From positions 205,712 to 269,711 of the forward strand of contig JAFKGR010000005.1 of assembly GCA_017307735.1 (NCBI GenBank): a stretch of 64,000 nucleotides of DNA. Reading direction: 5' to 3'. This DNA comes from Chitinophagaceae bacterium. Its GTDB lineage: Bacteria > Bacteroidota > Bacteroidia > Chitinophagales > Chitinophagaceae. Positions 53,759 through 63,902 of the stretch are shown here, one piece after another. The position numbers and the translations under genes are program-made. Within the stretch, counting starts at the first letter, position 1. Each line of letters opens with the position of its first letter. The notes below the pieces were generated by a model. That model made no database searches and was not told where the DNA came from. It saw only the letters and a list, made by a program, of their open reading frames with translations.

Positions 53759-56413
53759 ATGGCAAAAGTTATAATCGATAATATAGAATACGATGTCCCT
53801 GATGGCAAAAACATGCTCGAAGCGGCATTGTCATTGGGGCTTAACCTTCCTTATTTCTGCTGGCACCCGGCCATGCATTCTGTGGGAGCATGCCGTCAGT
53901 GTGCAGTTACCAATTACCGCGATGCAAATGACACCAGAGGAAGAATTACCATGGCCTGTATGCTCGATGCAAAAGATGGTACCAGGATTTCTATCAATGA
54001 TCCTAAATCAAAAGAATTCAGGGCGGGAAATATAGAATCATTAATGATTAATCACCCGCACGATTGCCCGGTGTGTGATGAAGGGGGTGAATGTCATTTG
54101 CAGGATATGACCGTAATGAGCGGGCATAATTACCGCAGGTACCGTTTCAAAAAAAGAACTCATGTAAACCAATATCTCGGCCCGTTTCTCAATCATGAAA
54201 TGAACCGCTGTATTCAGTGTTACCGCTGTGTCAGGTTTTATAATGATTATGCCGGAGGAAAAGATTTCAATGTATTTGCATCTGCCGGAAGGGTTTATTT
54301 CGGAAGAAGCGAAGATGGGGTGCTGGAAAATGAATTCAGCGGAAACCTGGTTGAAGTTTGCCCGACCGGAGTATTTACGGATAAAACATTGAAGAAACAT
54401 TTTACCAGAAAATGGGATTTGACAAGCTCCCCTTCCATTTGTCACGGATGCAGCCTGGGATGTAATATTCTCGCATCAGAAAGATATGGAAGTGTTCGCC
54501 GGGTTCTGTCGCGCTACAATGGAGATGTCAATGGATATTTCCTTTGCGACCGCGGACGTTTTGGTTACGAATATACCAACAGTGAACAACGCCTCACTCG
54601 TGCAGCACAGAAGAACGGTTCAGCAGAAACCGCTTTTAAGGATACCGCCAATTTCATCAACTCGAAGCCGAAAATGATTGGAATCGGGTCGCCGCGCGCA
54701 TCGCTTGAATCAAATTACATGCTTCGCAAGTTGGTAGGTGCTGAAAACTTTTATCAGGGCATCCCCTCCGCCGAAGGTGAAAGTGTAAATACCGCTTTAA
54801 AGATGCTGGTAGAATCGGGAGTGAAAACTCCATCCATGAAAGAAATTGAATCCTACGATTCTGTGTTCGTTTTGGGAGAAGATGTTACCAATACAGGCCC
54901 AATGGTTGCATTGGCACTGAGGCAAACCGCAAAAACACTTCCGCGTCAAAAGGCGTATGCCATGAGGATTCAGACCTGGAATGATGCTGCCATCAGAGAA
55001 GTGGTTCAGGATGAAACCGGACCTTTCTTCCTGGCAACCCCCTATTCTACCAAACTGGAAGACATTGCCACCTCCGTATTTCACGGAGACACGACCCAAC
55101 TTGTAAATATTGCCAGACTGGTGGAAGGTGGAATCAGAAATGCAGGGTCAGGTGCCGGAGATTCTTCCAACCAGGATTTTGCTTCCAAAGTAGCCAAAGC
55201 ATTGTTGGGATCTAAGAAGCCTTTGATTGTTTCAGGCACAGGAATGTTGAGCAAATCGGTCATTCAGAGTGCAGCAAGTATTGCTGTGGCGCTGAAAGCT
55301 GCCGGAAAAGAAGTAGGTATTTCTTATATCGTTCCTGAAGCAAATTCCCTCGGTGTGGCTATGCTCGGCAATGCAGGTTTTCTCGAAGATGCCGTGAAGA
55401 GAAGCAATGAAGAACCTGTTTCGGCTGTGATCCTGGAAACAGATCTTTTCTTCAGAATGGAAAGTGATCTGGCAGAATCGTTCCTGAATAAACTGGACAA
55501 AGTTGTTTTACTTGATTCGCTGGAAAATAAAACCACTCCGTTTGCCGATTACATTTTGCCTGCCGGAACTTTTGCAGAATCCAGCGGAACCCTTGTCAAC
55601 AACGAAGGCCGGGCACAACGGTTTTACCAGGTTTATGTTGGTAAATATGACATCAAGAGCAGTTGGGCATGGCTTGATATGATCATGAGCCAGTCGGAAA
55701 CACCCCGTCCTTTTGATGAAATAGTTGCTGAAATGATAGCATCCAATCCGATGTTTGAAAAGATAAACGAGGTGGCTCCCAAAGCTGATTTCAGAGTGGG
55801 AACCCAAAAGATACCGAGAGAAACGCACAGGTTTAGCGGGCGCACCGCCATGAATGCAAATATTTCCGTTCATGAACCCAAACCGCCGGTTGATCCCGAT
55901 TCCCCACTTTCATATACCATGGAAGGATATCATGGCGAACAACCATCAAAGGATATTTCCTTTTTCTGGTCGCCGGGTTGGAACTCCGTTCAGTCCATCA
56001 ATAAATATCAGATTGAAGTGGGCGGTGAATTGCACGGTGGCAATCCCGGAATGAGATTAATTGAACCATCTGAAAACGGGGTCTCTTCTGTTTCAATAGA
56101 TCCGGTTTCGGGGAATGGGGCATTTGAAGTATTGCCGGCCTATCACATTTACGGATCGGAAGAACTTACTTCCAAAAGTCCCGCCATTGCAGAACGTACT
56201 CCCGGATCTTACATCGGTATTAGTTCTGCGGCGCTTCAGAAGAAGGGCCTGAATGCAGCATCTCAAATAAGTATTCAATCCGGAAACAGGACATGGTCCC
56301 TTCCGGTCAAAATAATTGAAAGCCTTCCTGACAATGTTATTGTGGTTCCCAAAGGATTCAGCAAAACCGTTGGTATGCAGTTTCCATTTTTCACAGACAT
56401 TGCACAAGGCTGA
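53759..56413 (+). CDS. nuoG: NADH-quinone oxidoreductase subunit G
   Basis: 884 residues. N-terminal 2Fe-2S domain (CWHPAMHSVGACRQC), a His-ligated N5 region (HDCPVCDEGGEC), the N4 site (CIQCYRCVRF and CPTGVF), and then CHGCSLGC with a further Cys 27 residues on (C-x2-C-x3-C-x27-C), which is the motif for the extra cluster N7. The remainder is a molybdopterin-oxidoreductase-like domain without its cofactor. N7 is kept in E. coli and Thermus but lost in mitochondria. Confidence 0.95.
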   Translation: MAKVIIDNIEYDVPDGKNMLEAALSLGLNLPYFCWHPAMHSVGACRQCAVTNYRDANDTRGRITMACMLDAKDGTRISINDPKSKEFRAGNIESLMINHPHDCPVCDEGGECHLQDMTVMSGHNYRRYRFKKRTHVNQYLGPFLNHEMNRCIQCYRCVRFYNDYAGGKDFNVFASAGRVYFGRSEDGVLENEFSGNLVEVCPTGVFTDKTLKKHFTRKWDLTSSPSICHGCSLGCNILASERYGSVRRVLSRYNGDVNGYFLCDRGRFGYEYTNSEQRLTRAAQKNGSAETAFKDTANFINSKPKMIGIGSPRASLESNYMLRKLVGAENFYQGIPSAEGESVNTALKMLVESGVKTPSMKEIESYDSVFVLGEDVTNTGPMVALALRQTAKTLPRQKAYAMRIQTWNDAAIREVVQDETGPFFLATPYSTKLEDIATSVFHGDTTQLVNIARLVEGGIRNAGSGAGDSSNQDFASKVAKALLGSKKPLIVSGTGMLSKSVIQSAASIAVALKAAGKEVGISYIVPEANSLGVAMLGNAGFLEDAVKRSNEEPVSAVILETDLFFRMESDLAESFLNKLDKVVLLDSLENKTTPFADYILPAGTFAESSGTLVNNEGRAQRFYQVYVGKYDIKSSWAWLDMIMSQSETPRPFDEIVAEMIASNPMFEKINEVAPKADFRVGTQKIPRETHRFSGRTAMNANISVHEPKPPVDPDSPLSYTMEGYHGEQPSKDISFFWSPGWNSVQSINKYQIEVGGELHGGNPGMRLIEPSENGVSSVSIDPVSGNGAFEVLPAYHIYGSEELTSKSPAIAERTPGSYIGISSAALQKKGLNAASQISIQSGNRTWSLPVKIIESLPDNVIVVPKGFSKTVGMQFPFFTDIAQG

Positions 56414-56462
56414 TAAATAAAGAATAATATTGTATTAAAACAGATTCACAAACAGTACTGAT

Positions 56463-57419
56463 ATGAGTGAGACCTGGGCTCAGATATTAATTATCATTTG
56501 TGTTTTACTGGGAACAGTAACCATTGCAGCCGGATTGATCTATGTTGAAAGAAAAATGCTTGCAGTATGGCAGCAGCGATCAGGACCGAACAGAGTTGGC
56601 CCTTTTGGAAGTTTGCAGGTGCTTGCCGATATGATCAAGATTTTTTTCAAAGAAGACTGGATCCCCCCGTTCGTTGATAAAAAGGTTTTTATCCTTGCAC
56701 CAACGATTATCATGCTCAGCATTCTGATGAGTTTCTCCATTGTTCCGTTTGCTCCCGGGCTGGTAGTAGCCGATATGAATGTAGGGCTGCTTTTTTTCCT
56801 TGCCATGTCTTCGTTGGGTACTTATACAATTATTCTTGCGGGATGGTCGTCAGATAATAAGTATGCACTGATTGGGGGTGTACGCGGTGCTGCCCAAATG
56901 ATTTCTTACGAAGTATTTATGTCTTTGTCGTTGATGGGGGTTGTTTTACAGACAGGCTCTTTCAATATGACAGATATTGTCAATTCTCAAAAAGGGTTGT
57001 GGAATGTCATTCCGCAGTTTATCGGGTTTGTTATTTTCCTGCTTGCGGGAATTGCCGAAACTCACAGGTTGCCATTTGACCTTCCCGAAGCAGAAAGTGA
57101 ACTGGTGGCAGGTTATCACTCAGAATATTCCGGAATGAAATTCGGGATGTTTTTCGTTGGTGAATATTTGGGAATTACGCTGATTAGCTGCATGATTGCG
57201 CTGTTGTTTTTTGGCGGGTGGCTCGGGCCTTCATTCCTGCCGGGCATTGTGTGGTTCCTGATTAAAATGTTTGCATTTATTTTATTTTTTATACTGTTGA
57301 GAGCTGCATTGCCAAGGCCGAGGTACGATCAACTGATGGGTTTGGGTTGGAAAGTTTTGTTGCCGTTGTCATTGCTTAATGTGCTTGTAACAGGTGCGAT
57401 TGTATTGTTGAATTCTTAA
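56463..57419 (+). CDS. nuoH: NADH-quinone oxidoreductase subunit H
   Basis: 318 residues, eight membrane helices. [21 protein letters not shown] and the acidic cytosolic loop [31 protein letters not shown] carry the conserved Glu, Asp and Arg that form the quinone funnel and first proton path (E channel). Complete and full length. 49 bases after nuoG, 12 before nuoI. Confidence 0.97.
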   Translation: MSETWAQILIIICVLLGTVTIAAGLIYVERKMLAVWQQRSGPNRVGPFGSLQVLADMIKIFFKEDWIPPFVDKKVFILAPTIIMLSILMSFSIVPFAPGLVVADMNVGLLFFLAMSSLGTYTIILAGWSSDNKYALIGGVRGAAQMISYEVFMSLSLMGVVLQTGSFNMTDIVNSQKGLWNVIPQFIGFVIFLLAGIAETHRLPFDLPEAESELVAGYHSEYSGMKFGMFFVGEYLGITLISCMIALLFFGGWLGPSFLPGIVWFLIKMFAFILFFILLRAALPRPRYDQLMGLGWKVLLPLSLLNVLVTGAIVLLNS

Positions 57420-57431
57420 AAATCAATAAAT

Positions 57432-57947
57432 ATGTTTAGTAGTCTCAGATCACTATGGTTAGTTTTTCTGAAGATGTTTAAACGGAACGTAACCATTCCT
57501 TATCCTGAAAAAAAGGCCTATTTGCCGCCAAGGTGGAGAGGCCGTATCATATTGTCGAGAGATCCTGATCATAATGAGCGTTGTGTTGCCTGTTATCTCT
57601 GTGCGGCAGCCTGCCCGGTCGATTGTATTTCATTGCAGGCTACAGAAGATGAAAACGGAAGAAGGTATCCCGAATTTTTCAGAATCAATTTTTCCAGATG
57701 CATTTTCTGCGGATACTGCGAAGATGCTTGTCCGACATACGCCATTCAGTTGACTCCCGATATGGAAATGGGTGAATACAATCGCCAGAACCTGGTTTAC
57801 GAAAAAGAAGATCTGCTGATTGATGGTGTTGGCAAATATCCCGGATATAGTTTTTATCGCCAGTCAGGGGTAGCTGTCGGGGTGAAGCCCAAAGGTGGTG
57901 GCGATAAAGAAGATGCTCCGGTTGACGTAAGAACTTTAATTCCATAA
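57432..57947 (+). CDS. nuoI: NADH-quinone oxidoreductase subunit I (clusters N6a, N6b)
   Basis: 171 residues. Two complete ferredoxin motifs: [16 protein letters not shown] and [16 protein letters not shown], giving eight Cys for two 4Fe-4S clusters. The N-terminus has an amphipathic membrane-contacting helix ([15 protein letters not shown]). Passes electrons from NuoG to NuoB. The C-terminal tail is Gly and Lys rich. Confidence 0.97.
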   Translation: MFSSLRSLWLVFLKMFKRNVTIPYPEKKAYLPPRWRGRIILSRDPDHNERCVACYLCAAACPVDCISLQATEDENGRRYPEFFRINFSRCIFCGYCEDACPTYAIQLTPDMEMGEYNRQNLVYEKEDLLIDGVGKYPGYSFYRQSGVAVGVKPKGGGDKEDAPVDVRTLIP

Positions 57948-57957
57948 AAAGGACACG

Positions 57958-58503
57958 ATGGATATCATTTTTTATATCGCAGCAGTTATAGCCTTCATCG
58001 CAACCGTCGGTGTGGTGACGCGTAAAAATGCAATTCATGCATTATTGTATCTGGTTGTTTCATTGCTGGCTGTTTCTGTTATCTTTTTTGTATTGGGGGC
58101 TCCTTTTGTGGCAGCTCTTGAAGTAATTGTATATGCAGGCGCTATTATGGTACTGTTTGTATTTGCCATTATGATGCTCAATCTTGGCAAAGATGGTATA
58201 GCCAAAGAATCTCCCTTTTTGAATTTTGGTTCTTGGTTGATTCCTGCGATTCTTTGCCTTGTGCTGCTCGGTGAATTAGGATATGTATTTTATTTTCATC
58301 AGGTGGGAGATCACGACCTGCGTGAAATAGGGCCTAAAGAAGTTTCATCATCCCTGTTTGGAGGGTATGTTTTGGCTGTAGAACTTGCCGGGATGTTGTT
58401 GATGGCCGGGATTGTCGGGGCTTATCATGTGGGCAGGGAAAAGAAAAGAGAATATCACAGATACATGCAAAATCTGGAAACTAATACGGAAGATTATGAA
58501 TGA
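57958..58503 (+). CDS. nuoJ: NADH-quinone oxidoreductase subunit J
   Basis: 181 residues, five membrane helices. The hallmark EVIVYAGAIMVLFVFAIMML is in helix 3, with the pi-bulge region that gates the active and deactive states. The C-terminal part from about 160 is a soluble tail (REKKREYHRYMQ). Overlaps nuoK by eight bases. Confidence 0.95.
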   Translation: MDIIFYIAAVIAFIATVGVVTRKNAIHALLYLVVSLLAVSVIFFVLGAPFVAALEVIVYAGAIMVLFVFAIMMLNLGKDGIAKESPFLNFGSWLIPAILCLVLLGELGYVFYFHQVGDHDLREIGPKEVSSSLFGGYVLAVELAGMLLMAGIVGAYHVGREKKREYHRYMQNLETNTEDYE

Positions 58504-58804
58504 GATACCATTGAACTTCGGATTGATACTTTCCGCCCTGTTGTTTTTGACAGGGTTGCTGGGGGTACTTACACGGCGAAATGTTTTGTTTATGCTGATG
58601 AGTGTGGAAATTATGTTCAATGCAGCGGGGCTTGCTTTTGTATTGGCCGGCGCCAAATGGGGCCAGCCGGATGGACAGGTAATGCTGATATTCATTTTAG
58701 CAATGGCTGCAGCAGAGGTTTCGGTCGGATTGGCATTGATTTTACAAATGCACAAGATGTACCGCACTGCTGACAGTGATGCACTTAATATATTGAGAGA
58801 TTAA
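58496..58804 (+). CDS. nuoK: NADH-quinone oxidoreductase subunit K
   Basis: 102 residues from the ATG at 58496 (MNEIPLNFGLIL), matching NuoK length; the frame is open further upstream inside nuoJ but that part is not NuoK-like. Three helices with the proton-path Glu residues in MSVEIMFNAAGLAFV and AMAAAEVSVGLALIL. Eight-base overlap with nuoJ suggests translational coupling. Confidence 0.96.
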   Translation: MNEIPLNFGLILSALLFLTGLLGVLTRRNVLFMLMSVEIMFNAAGLAFVLAGAKWGQPDGQVMLIFILAMAAAEVSVGLALILQMHKMYRTADSDALNILRD

Positions 58805-58826
58805 AAAAACGAAAACAACGTAATTC

Positions 58827-60728
58827 ATGGATTCTATGCTTTGGCTGATACCGGCATTGCCTTTGGTAGGTTTTCTGATACTGGCACTGTTTGGAACCAG
58901 CATGCCCAGAAAAATGGTGCCTGTTATTGGCGCAGGTCTCGTTGGAATTGCCGCCCTGCTGACAATTATTATCGGCATCGATTTTATCGGTAAAAATACC
59001 CCCGGTTATTTTTTTGAACAGCATTTGTGGACCTGGTTCAGCATAGGTAAGTTTCATCCTGAGATGACCTTACATTTCGATTCCCTTTCCATGACGTTTA
59101 CTTTCGTAATTACTTTTGTCGGATTCCTCATCCATCTCTATTCTGCCGAATTCATGAAAGATGATGCCGGCTATTCCAGGTTTTTCGCATACATGAACCT
59201 GTTTACATTCAGCATGCTTTTGTTGGTTCTTGCCAACGACCTGCTTCTTTTGTATCTCGGTTGGGAAGGTGTCGGACTGTGCAGTTTTCTTCTTATCGGA
59301 TTTTGGTATAATGATAAAAAAGACGCTGAAAAAAATGCTTATGCTGCCCGCAAATCTTTTTTGATTACACGTATCGGTGATACGGCGATGATTATCGGAT
59401 TGTTTTTGCTGGTAAAAGATTTCGGAACACTGAATATCCGGGAAATTCTTACGGAAGCACCATCGCAATGGACAACGAACAGCTATGAAGCGGTATTGGC
59501 TACGTTGCTTTTGTTGGGTGGCGCTTGTGGCAAATCGGCTCAGTTGCCGTTGCAAACATGGTTGCCCGATGCCATGGCCGGCCCTTCACCTGTGAGTGCC
59601 ATGATCCATGCTGCAACAATGGTAACAGCTGGTGTTTACCTGCTGGCACGCACACATGTGTTGTACGAAATTGCTCCTTCGGTTCAATTGATTGTAGCCA
59701 TCATCGGAACAGCTACTCTTTTTATTGGTTCCTGTGCTGCATTGGCACAAAACGATATCAAGAGAGTGCTTGCTTATTCCACCATCAGCCAGATCGGATA
59801 TATGTTTTTGGCCATTGGTGTCGGCGCGTACTCCGCTGCAATATTCCATTTTGTGATCCACGCTTTCTTCAAAGCCCTGCTCTTCCTTGCGGCCGGTGCT
59901 GTGATCCTGGCTTTGCATCACGAACACAATATGTTTAAGATGGGTGGATTGAGAAAGAAGATGCCGGTTGTTTTCTGGACATTCCTTTTCGGTTCAGCCG
60001 CTCTTTCTTCCATACCATTAATTACCGCCGGATTTTACAGTAAAGACGCCATCATGTGGTTTGCCTTCGCAAGTGTCAAGGGAAGTACCTGGCTCTGGAT
60101 TGTTTCAATTATTGCTGCATTCCTTACATCTCTTTACACATTCAGAATGGTATTCCTTACGTTTTTCGGAGAGGAAAAAACAAAACCGTCATACAAACCG
60201 GGAGCTGCCATCAAAATTCCATTGGTGGTACTCGGTATTCTTTCTTTGATTGCAGGATTTATTGAATTGCCACACAACTTCGGGCACTTTACACTGTTCT
60301 CGGATTTTCTCAATACCACACTTCCTGCGGTTGTTCTTCTTCCCAACCCTGCAGCAGGAGAATTTGCTTTGCAGGCCACGGCCGGAATCCTTGCCCTTAT
60401 TGGCGTTTACCTGGCATGGCAATTCTACATTAAAAAACCTCAACCTCTACAACAATTCAAATATGGTTCCGGATCCGGATTATTCAGATTCCTGAATGAA
60501 GGCTGGATGTTCGACCGGCTTTATGATTTTCTGTTTGTGAAACCACTGGTTTGGCTTTCGAAGATAGACGAGAGAGATTTTGTGGACAGGATTTATGGTG
60601 GAATCGGACATTTGAATCTGATGATGAATGCAGCTTTCAGTAAATCACAAAATGGCAAGCTGAGACATTATCTTTTAGGGTTGGGAATCGGAGCATTTAT
60701 TATTCTTACACTTATTCTTGTATTATGA
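58827..60728 (+). CDS. nuoL: NADH-quinone oxidoreductase subunit L (antiporter-like)
   Basis: 633 residues. Mrp/NuoL fold with about 16 helices: LLYLGWEGVGLCSFLLIGFWY (with the Glu of helix 5), LPDAMAGPSPVSAMIHAATMVTAGVYLL and the broken helix that holds Lys, then the long lateral helix near the C-terminus. Outermost proton pump of complex I. Overlaps nuoM by four bases. Confidence 0.97.
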   Translation: MDSMLWLIPALPLVGFLILALFGTSMPRKMVPVIGAGLVGIAALLTIIIGIDFIGKNTPGYFFEQHLWTWFSIGKFHPEMTLHFDSLSMTFTFVITFVGFLIHLYSAEFMKDDAGYSRFFAYMNLFTFSMLLLVLANDLLLLYLGWEGVGLCSFLLIGFWYNDKKDAEKNAYAARKSFLITRIGDTAMIIGLFLLVKDFGTLNIREILTEAPSQWTTNSYEAVLATLLLLGGACGKSAQLPLQTWLPDAMAGPSPVSAMIHAATMVTAGVYLLARTHVLYEIAPSVQLIVAIIGTATLFIGSCAALAQNDIKRVLAYSTISQIGYMFLAIGVGAYSAAIFHFVIHAFFKALLFLAAGAVILALHHEHNMFKMGGLRKKMPVVFWTFLFGSAALSSIPLITAGFYSKDAIMWFAFASVKGSTWLWIVSIIAAFLTSLYTFRMVFLTFFGEEKTKPSYKPGAAIKIPLVVLGILSLIAGFIELPHNFGHFTLFSDFLNTTLPAVVLLPNPAAGEFALQATAGILALIGVYLAWQFYIKKPQPLQQFKYGSGSGLFRFLNEGWMFDRLYDFLFVKPLVWLSKIDERDFVDRIYGGIGHLNLMMNAAFSKSQNGKLRHYLLGLGIGAFIILTLILVL

Positions 60729-62299
60729 TATTAGTTGCGCTTTTACTGATACTGATGATTGGCGGCCTGCTGGGATGGCTATTGTCGTCGGTAAACAAGA
60801 ATATCCCGAAGTGGATATCCCTGATCGCCTTATGCACAGACCTGGTTTTGGTAGCAGGTCTTTGGATAGAAAATGCAGGTAATGTCAACCTCTCGGGCAA
60901 GGGTGGATGGATTGCCGATGTGCAATTTGAATGGATACCATCTTTTGGAAGCACCATTCATTTTGGAATGGATGGTATCAGCCTGGTGATGACGGCGCTG
61001 ACTTTTTTTCTCGGAATAGCTGCCGTGCTTTCTTCCTGGAAAAATGTTGAAAAGAGCGAGGGCTTTTATCATTTCAATATTATGTGGTTGCTGGCGGGTA
61101 TCACAGGGGTTTTTCTTTCACTGGATATGATGTTGTTTTATTTCTTCTGGGAAATTATGCTGGTGCCGATGTTTTTTATCATTACCATCTGGGGCCACGA
61201 AAACAGAAAATATGCCGGATGGAAATTCTTCCTGTTTACCCAGATTGGCGGATTGATGATGTTGCTTTCAATTCTCGGATTGTATTTTCTTCACGGGTAT
61301 AACACCGGTGCATATACGTTTGATTATTTTCAATTATTGGGAACGGCTCCCGGTGGCGCCCTTGGTTTTTGGCTGATGGCGGGATTCCTTATAGCATTCT
61401 TTGTAAAACTTCCAACAATTCCGTTTCACAGTTGGCTCCCCGATGCCTATACCGAAGCTCCTGTTGCCGGAAGCGTTATCGTAGCAGCGCTGATGTCTAA
61501 AACGGCCGCGTATGGATTGTTGCGTTTTGTCATTCCGTTTTTTCCGGAAGCGGCCAGATCGTTTGCCATACCCGGATTGATTATTGGCGTCGCGGCTATT
61601 TTATACGGAGCCAAAATGTCGTATGGTCAACGGAATTACAAACGGTTGATAGCTTTCTCAAGTTTCAGCCACATGGGATTCATTGTAGTTGGAGTATTTT
61701 CATTTAATGCACTTGCTTATCAGGGTGTGCTGATGTTAATGGTAGCTCACGGATTAAGCATTGCGGCGCTCTTCATCATTTCAGAATTTGTTTATGACAG
61801 GACCAGGACAATGGATATGCAGGCCATGGGAAGTTTCTGGGATCAGATGCCTAACCTCGGTGGTTATACGGTTGTGTTTATCATGTCCTCTCTGGGTTTA
61901 CCGGGGCTCGCCAATTTCGTTGCAGAGTTTCTGATTCTTGCCGGTGCATGGCAGTTCAATACAGTTTTGAGTGTGCTTGCAACCATGGGATTGATTGTTT
62001 CGGTAACGTATTCAATGCGGATCCTTCAAAAAGTATTTCACCAAAGCAAAGCCCCGGTTGAATATAAATTAAATCCGATGTCTCCAAGAGAATGGGTGGT
62101 AATGGGAGGTATAACAATAGCCATTGTGTGGCTCGGATTTTTTCCACAATCCGTTATCGGGATTGCACAGCCGGCTTTTGATAATATTAAAACAATCCAG
62201 GTGGCAGAAAAAATCTCCCCGCAAATGCAAAAACAAACTTATACGCTTAACCAGGTAAAAGCTGTTTCAAAGACTGAACAAAAAGGAGGTGACTTATGA
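60725..62299 (+). CDS. nuoM: NADH-quinone oxidoreductase subunit M (antiporter-like)
   Basis: 524 residues, 14 helices. FFWEIMLVPMFFIITIWG holds the conserved Glu, and LPDAYTEAPVAGSVIVAALMSKTAAYGLLRFV carries the central Lys. Pumps one proton per cycle. A polar C-terminal tail of about 30 residues (SPQMQKQTYTLNQVKAV) lies beyond the last helix. Four-base overlaps on both sides link nuoL, nuoM and nuoN. Confidence 0.97.
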   Translation: MILVALLLILMIGGLLGWLLSSVNKNIPKWISLIALCTDLVLVAGLWIENAGNVNLSGKGGWIADVQFEWIPSFGSTIHFGMDGISLVMTALTFFLGIAAVLSSWKNVEKSEGFYHFNIMWLLAGITGVFLSLDMMLFYFFWEIMLVPMFFIITIWGHENRKYAGWKFFLFTQIGGLMMLLSILGLYFLHGYNTGAYTFDYFQLLGTAPGGALGFWLMAGFLIAFFVKLPTIPFHSWLPDAYTEAPVAGSVIVAALMSKTAAYGLLRFVIPFFPEAARSFAIPGLIIGVAAILYGAKMSYGQRNYKRLIAFSSFSHMGFIVVGVFSFNALAYQGVLMLMVAHGLSIAALFIISEFVYDRTRTMDMQAMGSFWDQMPNLGGYTVVFIMSSLGLPGLANFVAEFLILAGAWQFNTVLSVLATMGLIVSVTYSMRILQKVFHQSKAPVEYKLNPMSPREWVVMGGITIAIVWLGFFPQSVIGIAQPAFDNIKTIQVAEKISPQMQKQTYTLNQVKAVSKTEQKGGDL

Positions 62300-63714
62300 T
62301 TACATTGGAAGAATTGAAATGGCTATCGCCTCAGATAATTATTGCTGCAACGGCCATCCTGGTAATGCTGGGAATTGCCGTAAAAAGGAACCATCTGTTT
62401 TCCAGCCTCCTCACTCTGGCAGGGTTGATCGCTTCTTTTATTTGCCTGCTGAATGCAGAGCCGGGACAACATCTGGCATCCAATATTTTTATCATTGATG
62501 GTTTTGGAAATTACCTGACCGGATTGATCATTTGTGCTTCTTTTGTAATTACCCTTTTTGCGTATCCCTACATGCAGGTACAAAAGACCATCAAAGAGGA
62601 GTTTTATGTATTGTTGCTGCTTGCCACACTGGGCGCAGATTGTATGGTCATCAGCAATCACTTTATCACTTTTGTTCTTTCACTTGAAGTGTTGAGTGTT
62701 TCCCTGTTTGGATTTATTGGTTATCTGAAAAATGAAAAGTTTTCCATTGAAGCCGGCATCAAATATTTGATCATGGCTGCCGTTGGTTCATCATTTATTC
62801 TTTTCGGATTCGCATTGATTTATATGGCTACCGGCGCTATGGATTTGCAGGCGCTTAACAAAGCTTTGAATGGAGGCGATTTGAGTCCATTGGTTTTGAC
62901 CGGCCTTGCATTGAGTATTGTGGGGTTTGGTTTTAAGATGGCACTGGTTCCGTTCCATTTGTGGACACCGGACATTTATGCCGGAGCACCCGCTCCTTCC
63001 TCTGCATTTGTAGCTACCGTGAGCAAGGGGGCGGCGTTTGCATTTTTGCTGAGATTATTTTACAGTATCGGCGGACTCTCACATGATAGTATCTGGATTG
63101 CCTTTGCAGTGATTGCAACAGCCTCTATGTTTATCGGAAACTGGCTGGCATTACAACAAAAAAATATCAAGCGAATGCTCGCCTATTCATCCATCTCCCA
63201 TTTGGGTTATCTGATGATTGGTTTCCTTGCATTCAGCATACCCGGCATGCGTTCAGCGGCATTTTACCTTACCATCTATTTTGTAAGTATGCTTGCAGCT
63301 TTCGGATTAATCATTTATCTCTCCGGCCGCAAAGGGGAGCCGCTCATGATAGAAGATTACCGCGGATTGTTCTGGACCAAACCCTGGCTGGCTGCATTCT
63401 TCAGCGTGACAATGTTATCACTCGCCGGCGTTCCGTTTACTGCCGGGTTCATGGGTAAATTTTATCTGCTGGCAAGCGGGATGAACAGCGGCGGCATCTT
63501 CCTGTTGGTGGTTTTGGTTGTGTCCAGCACCATCGGGTTGTTTTACTATTTGAGAGTCGTGTCCGTCATGCTATCCAGAAATTCGGCGGAGGTGCCCGAA
63601 CATGTGGGTGCAAATTCCTGGGTACTTAAACTTTTAGTTGGAGCATTGTTTATTCTGTTGCTTTGGTTCGGTATGTATCCGTCAGTTTTTCTTCAGATGT
63701 TATCCGGATTTTAA
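62296..63714 (+). CDS. nuoN: NADH-quinone oxidoreductase subunit N (antiporter-like)
   Basis: 472 residues, 14 helices. FVLSLEVLSVSLFGFIGY, IKYLIMAAVGSSFILFGFALIYMATG and PFHLWTPDIYAGAPAPSSAFVATVSKGAAFAFLLR are clear NuoN landmarks with the conserved Glu and Lys of the proton path. Last gene of the operon; no strong terminator follows, only a short hairpin near 63803. Confidence 0.97.
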   Translation: MITLEELKWLSPQIIIAATAILVMLGIAVKRNHLFSSLLTLAGLIASFICLLNAEPGQHLASNIFIIDGFGNYLTGLIICASFVITLFAYPYMQVQKTIKEEFYVLLLLATLGADCMVISNHFITFVLSLEVLSVSLFGFIGYLKNEKFSIEAGIKYLIMAAVGSSFILFGFALIYMATGAMDLQALNKALNGGDLSPLVLTGLALSIVGFGFKMALVPFHLWTPDIYAGAPAPSSAFVATVSKGAAFAFLLRLFYSIGGLSHDSIWIAFAVIATASMFIGNWLALQQKNIKRMLAYSSISHLGYLMIGFLAFSIPGMRSAAFYLTIYFVSMLAAFGLIIYLSGRKGEPLMIEDYRGLFWTKPWLAAFFSVTMLSLAGVPFTAGFMGKFYLLASGMNSGGIFLLVVLVVSSTIGLFYYLRVVSVMLSRNSAEVPEHVGANSWVLKLLVGALFILLLWFGMYPSVFLQMLSGF

Positions 63715-63802
63715 ATTCAGGGAAAGGTAGCCAAACCGGACAGATATGTGTTTTGACTTTTTCCGGATGATTTTTTATTTGAAATCGGGGCAGGCTGTTC
63801 AA

Positions 63803-63818
63803 TCCCGAATTTTCGGGA
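63803..63818. repeat. Short perfect inverted repeat after the nuo operon
   Basis: TCCCGAA (63803-63809), two T, TTCGGGA (63812-63818). Could form a hairpin, but no T-run follows, so it is not a convincing intrinsic terminator. The same CCCGAA/TTCGGG core occurs in the inverted repeat near 1813. Confidence 0.4.
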
Positions 63819-63890
63819 GCTTCATTGCCGGAGTTTCACACCCAACGAAGATTTATACTAAGTATATTTCATAAATAGTCTAATGTTCCA

Positions 63891-63898
63891 TATCTTTG
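63891..63898 (+). promoter_or_regulatory. -7 promoter element before the right-edge ORF
   Basis: TATCTTTG, full TAnnTTTG match, ending four bases before the ATG at 63903. Confidence 0.35.
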
Positions 63899-63902
63899 CT
63901 TT

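Noticed and set aside
63737..63775. CCGGA / TCCGG pair downstream of nuoN followed by T-rich sequence
   Set aside because: Five pairs closing a 22-base loop is too weak for an intrinsic terminator.
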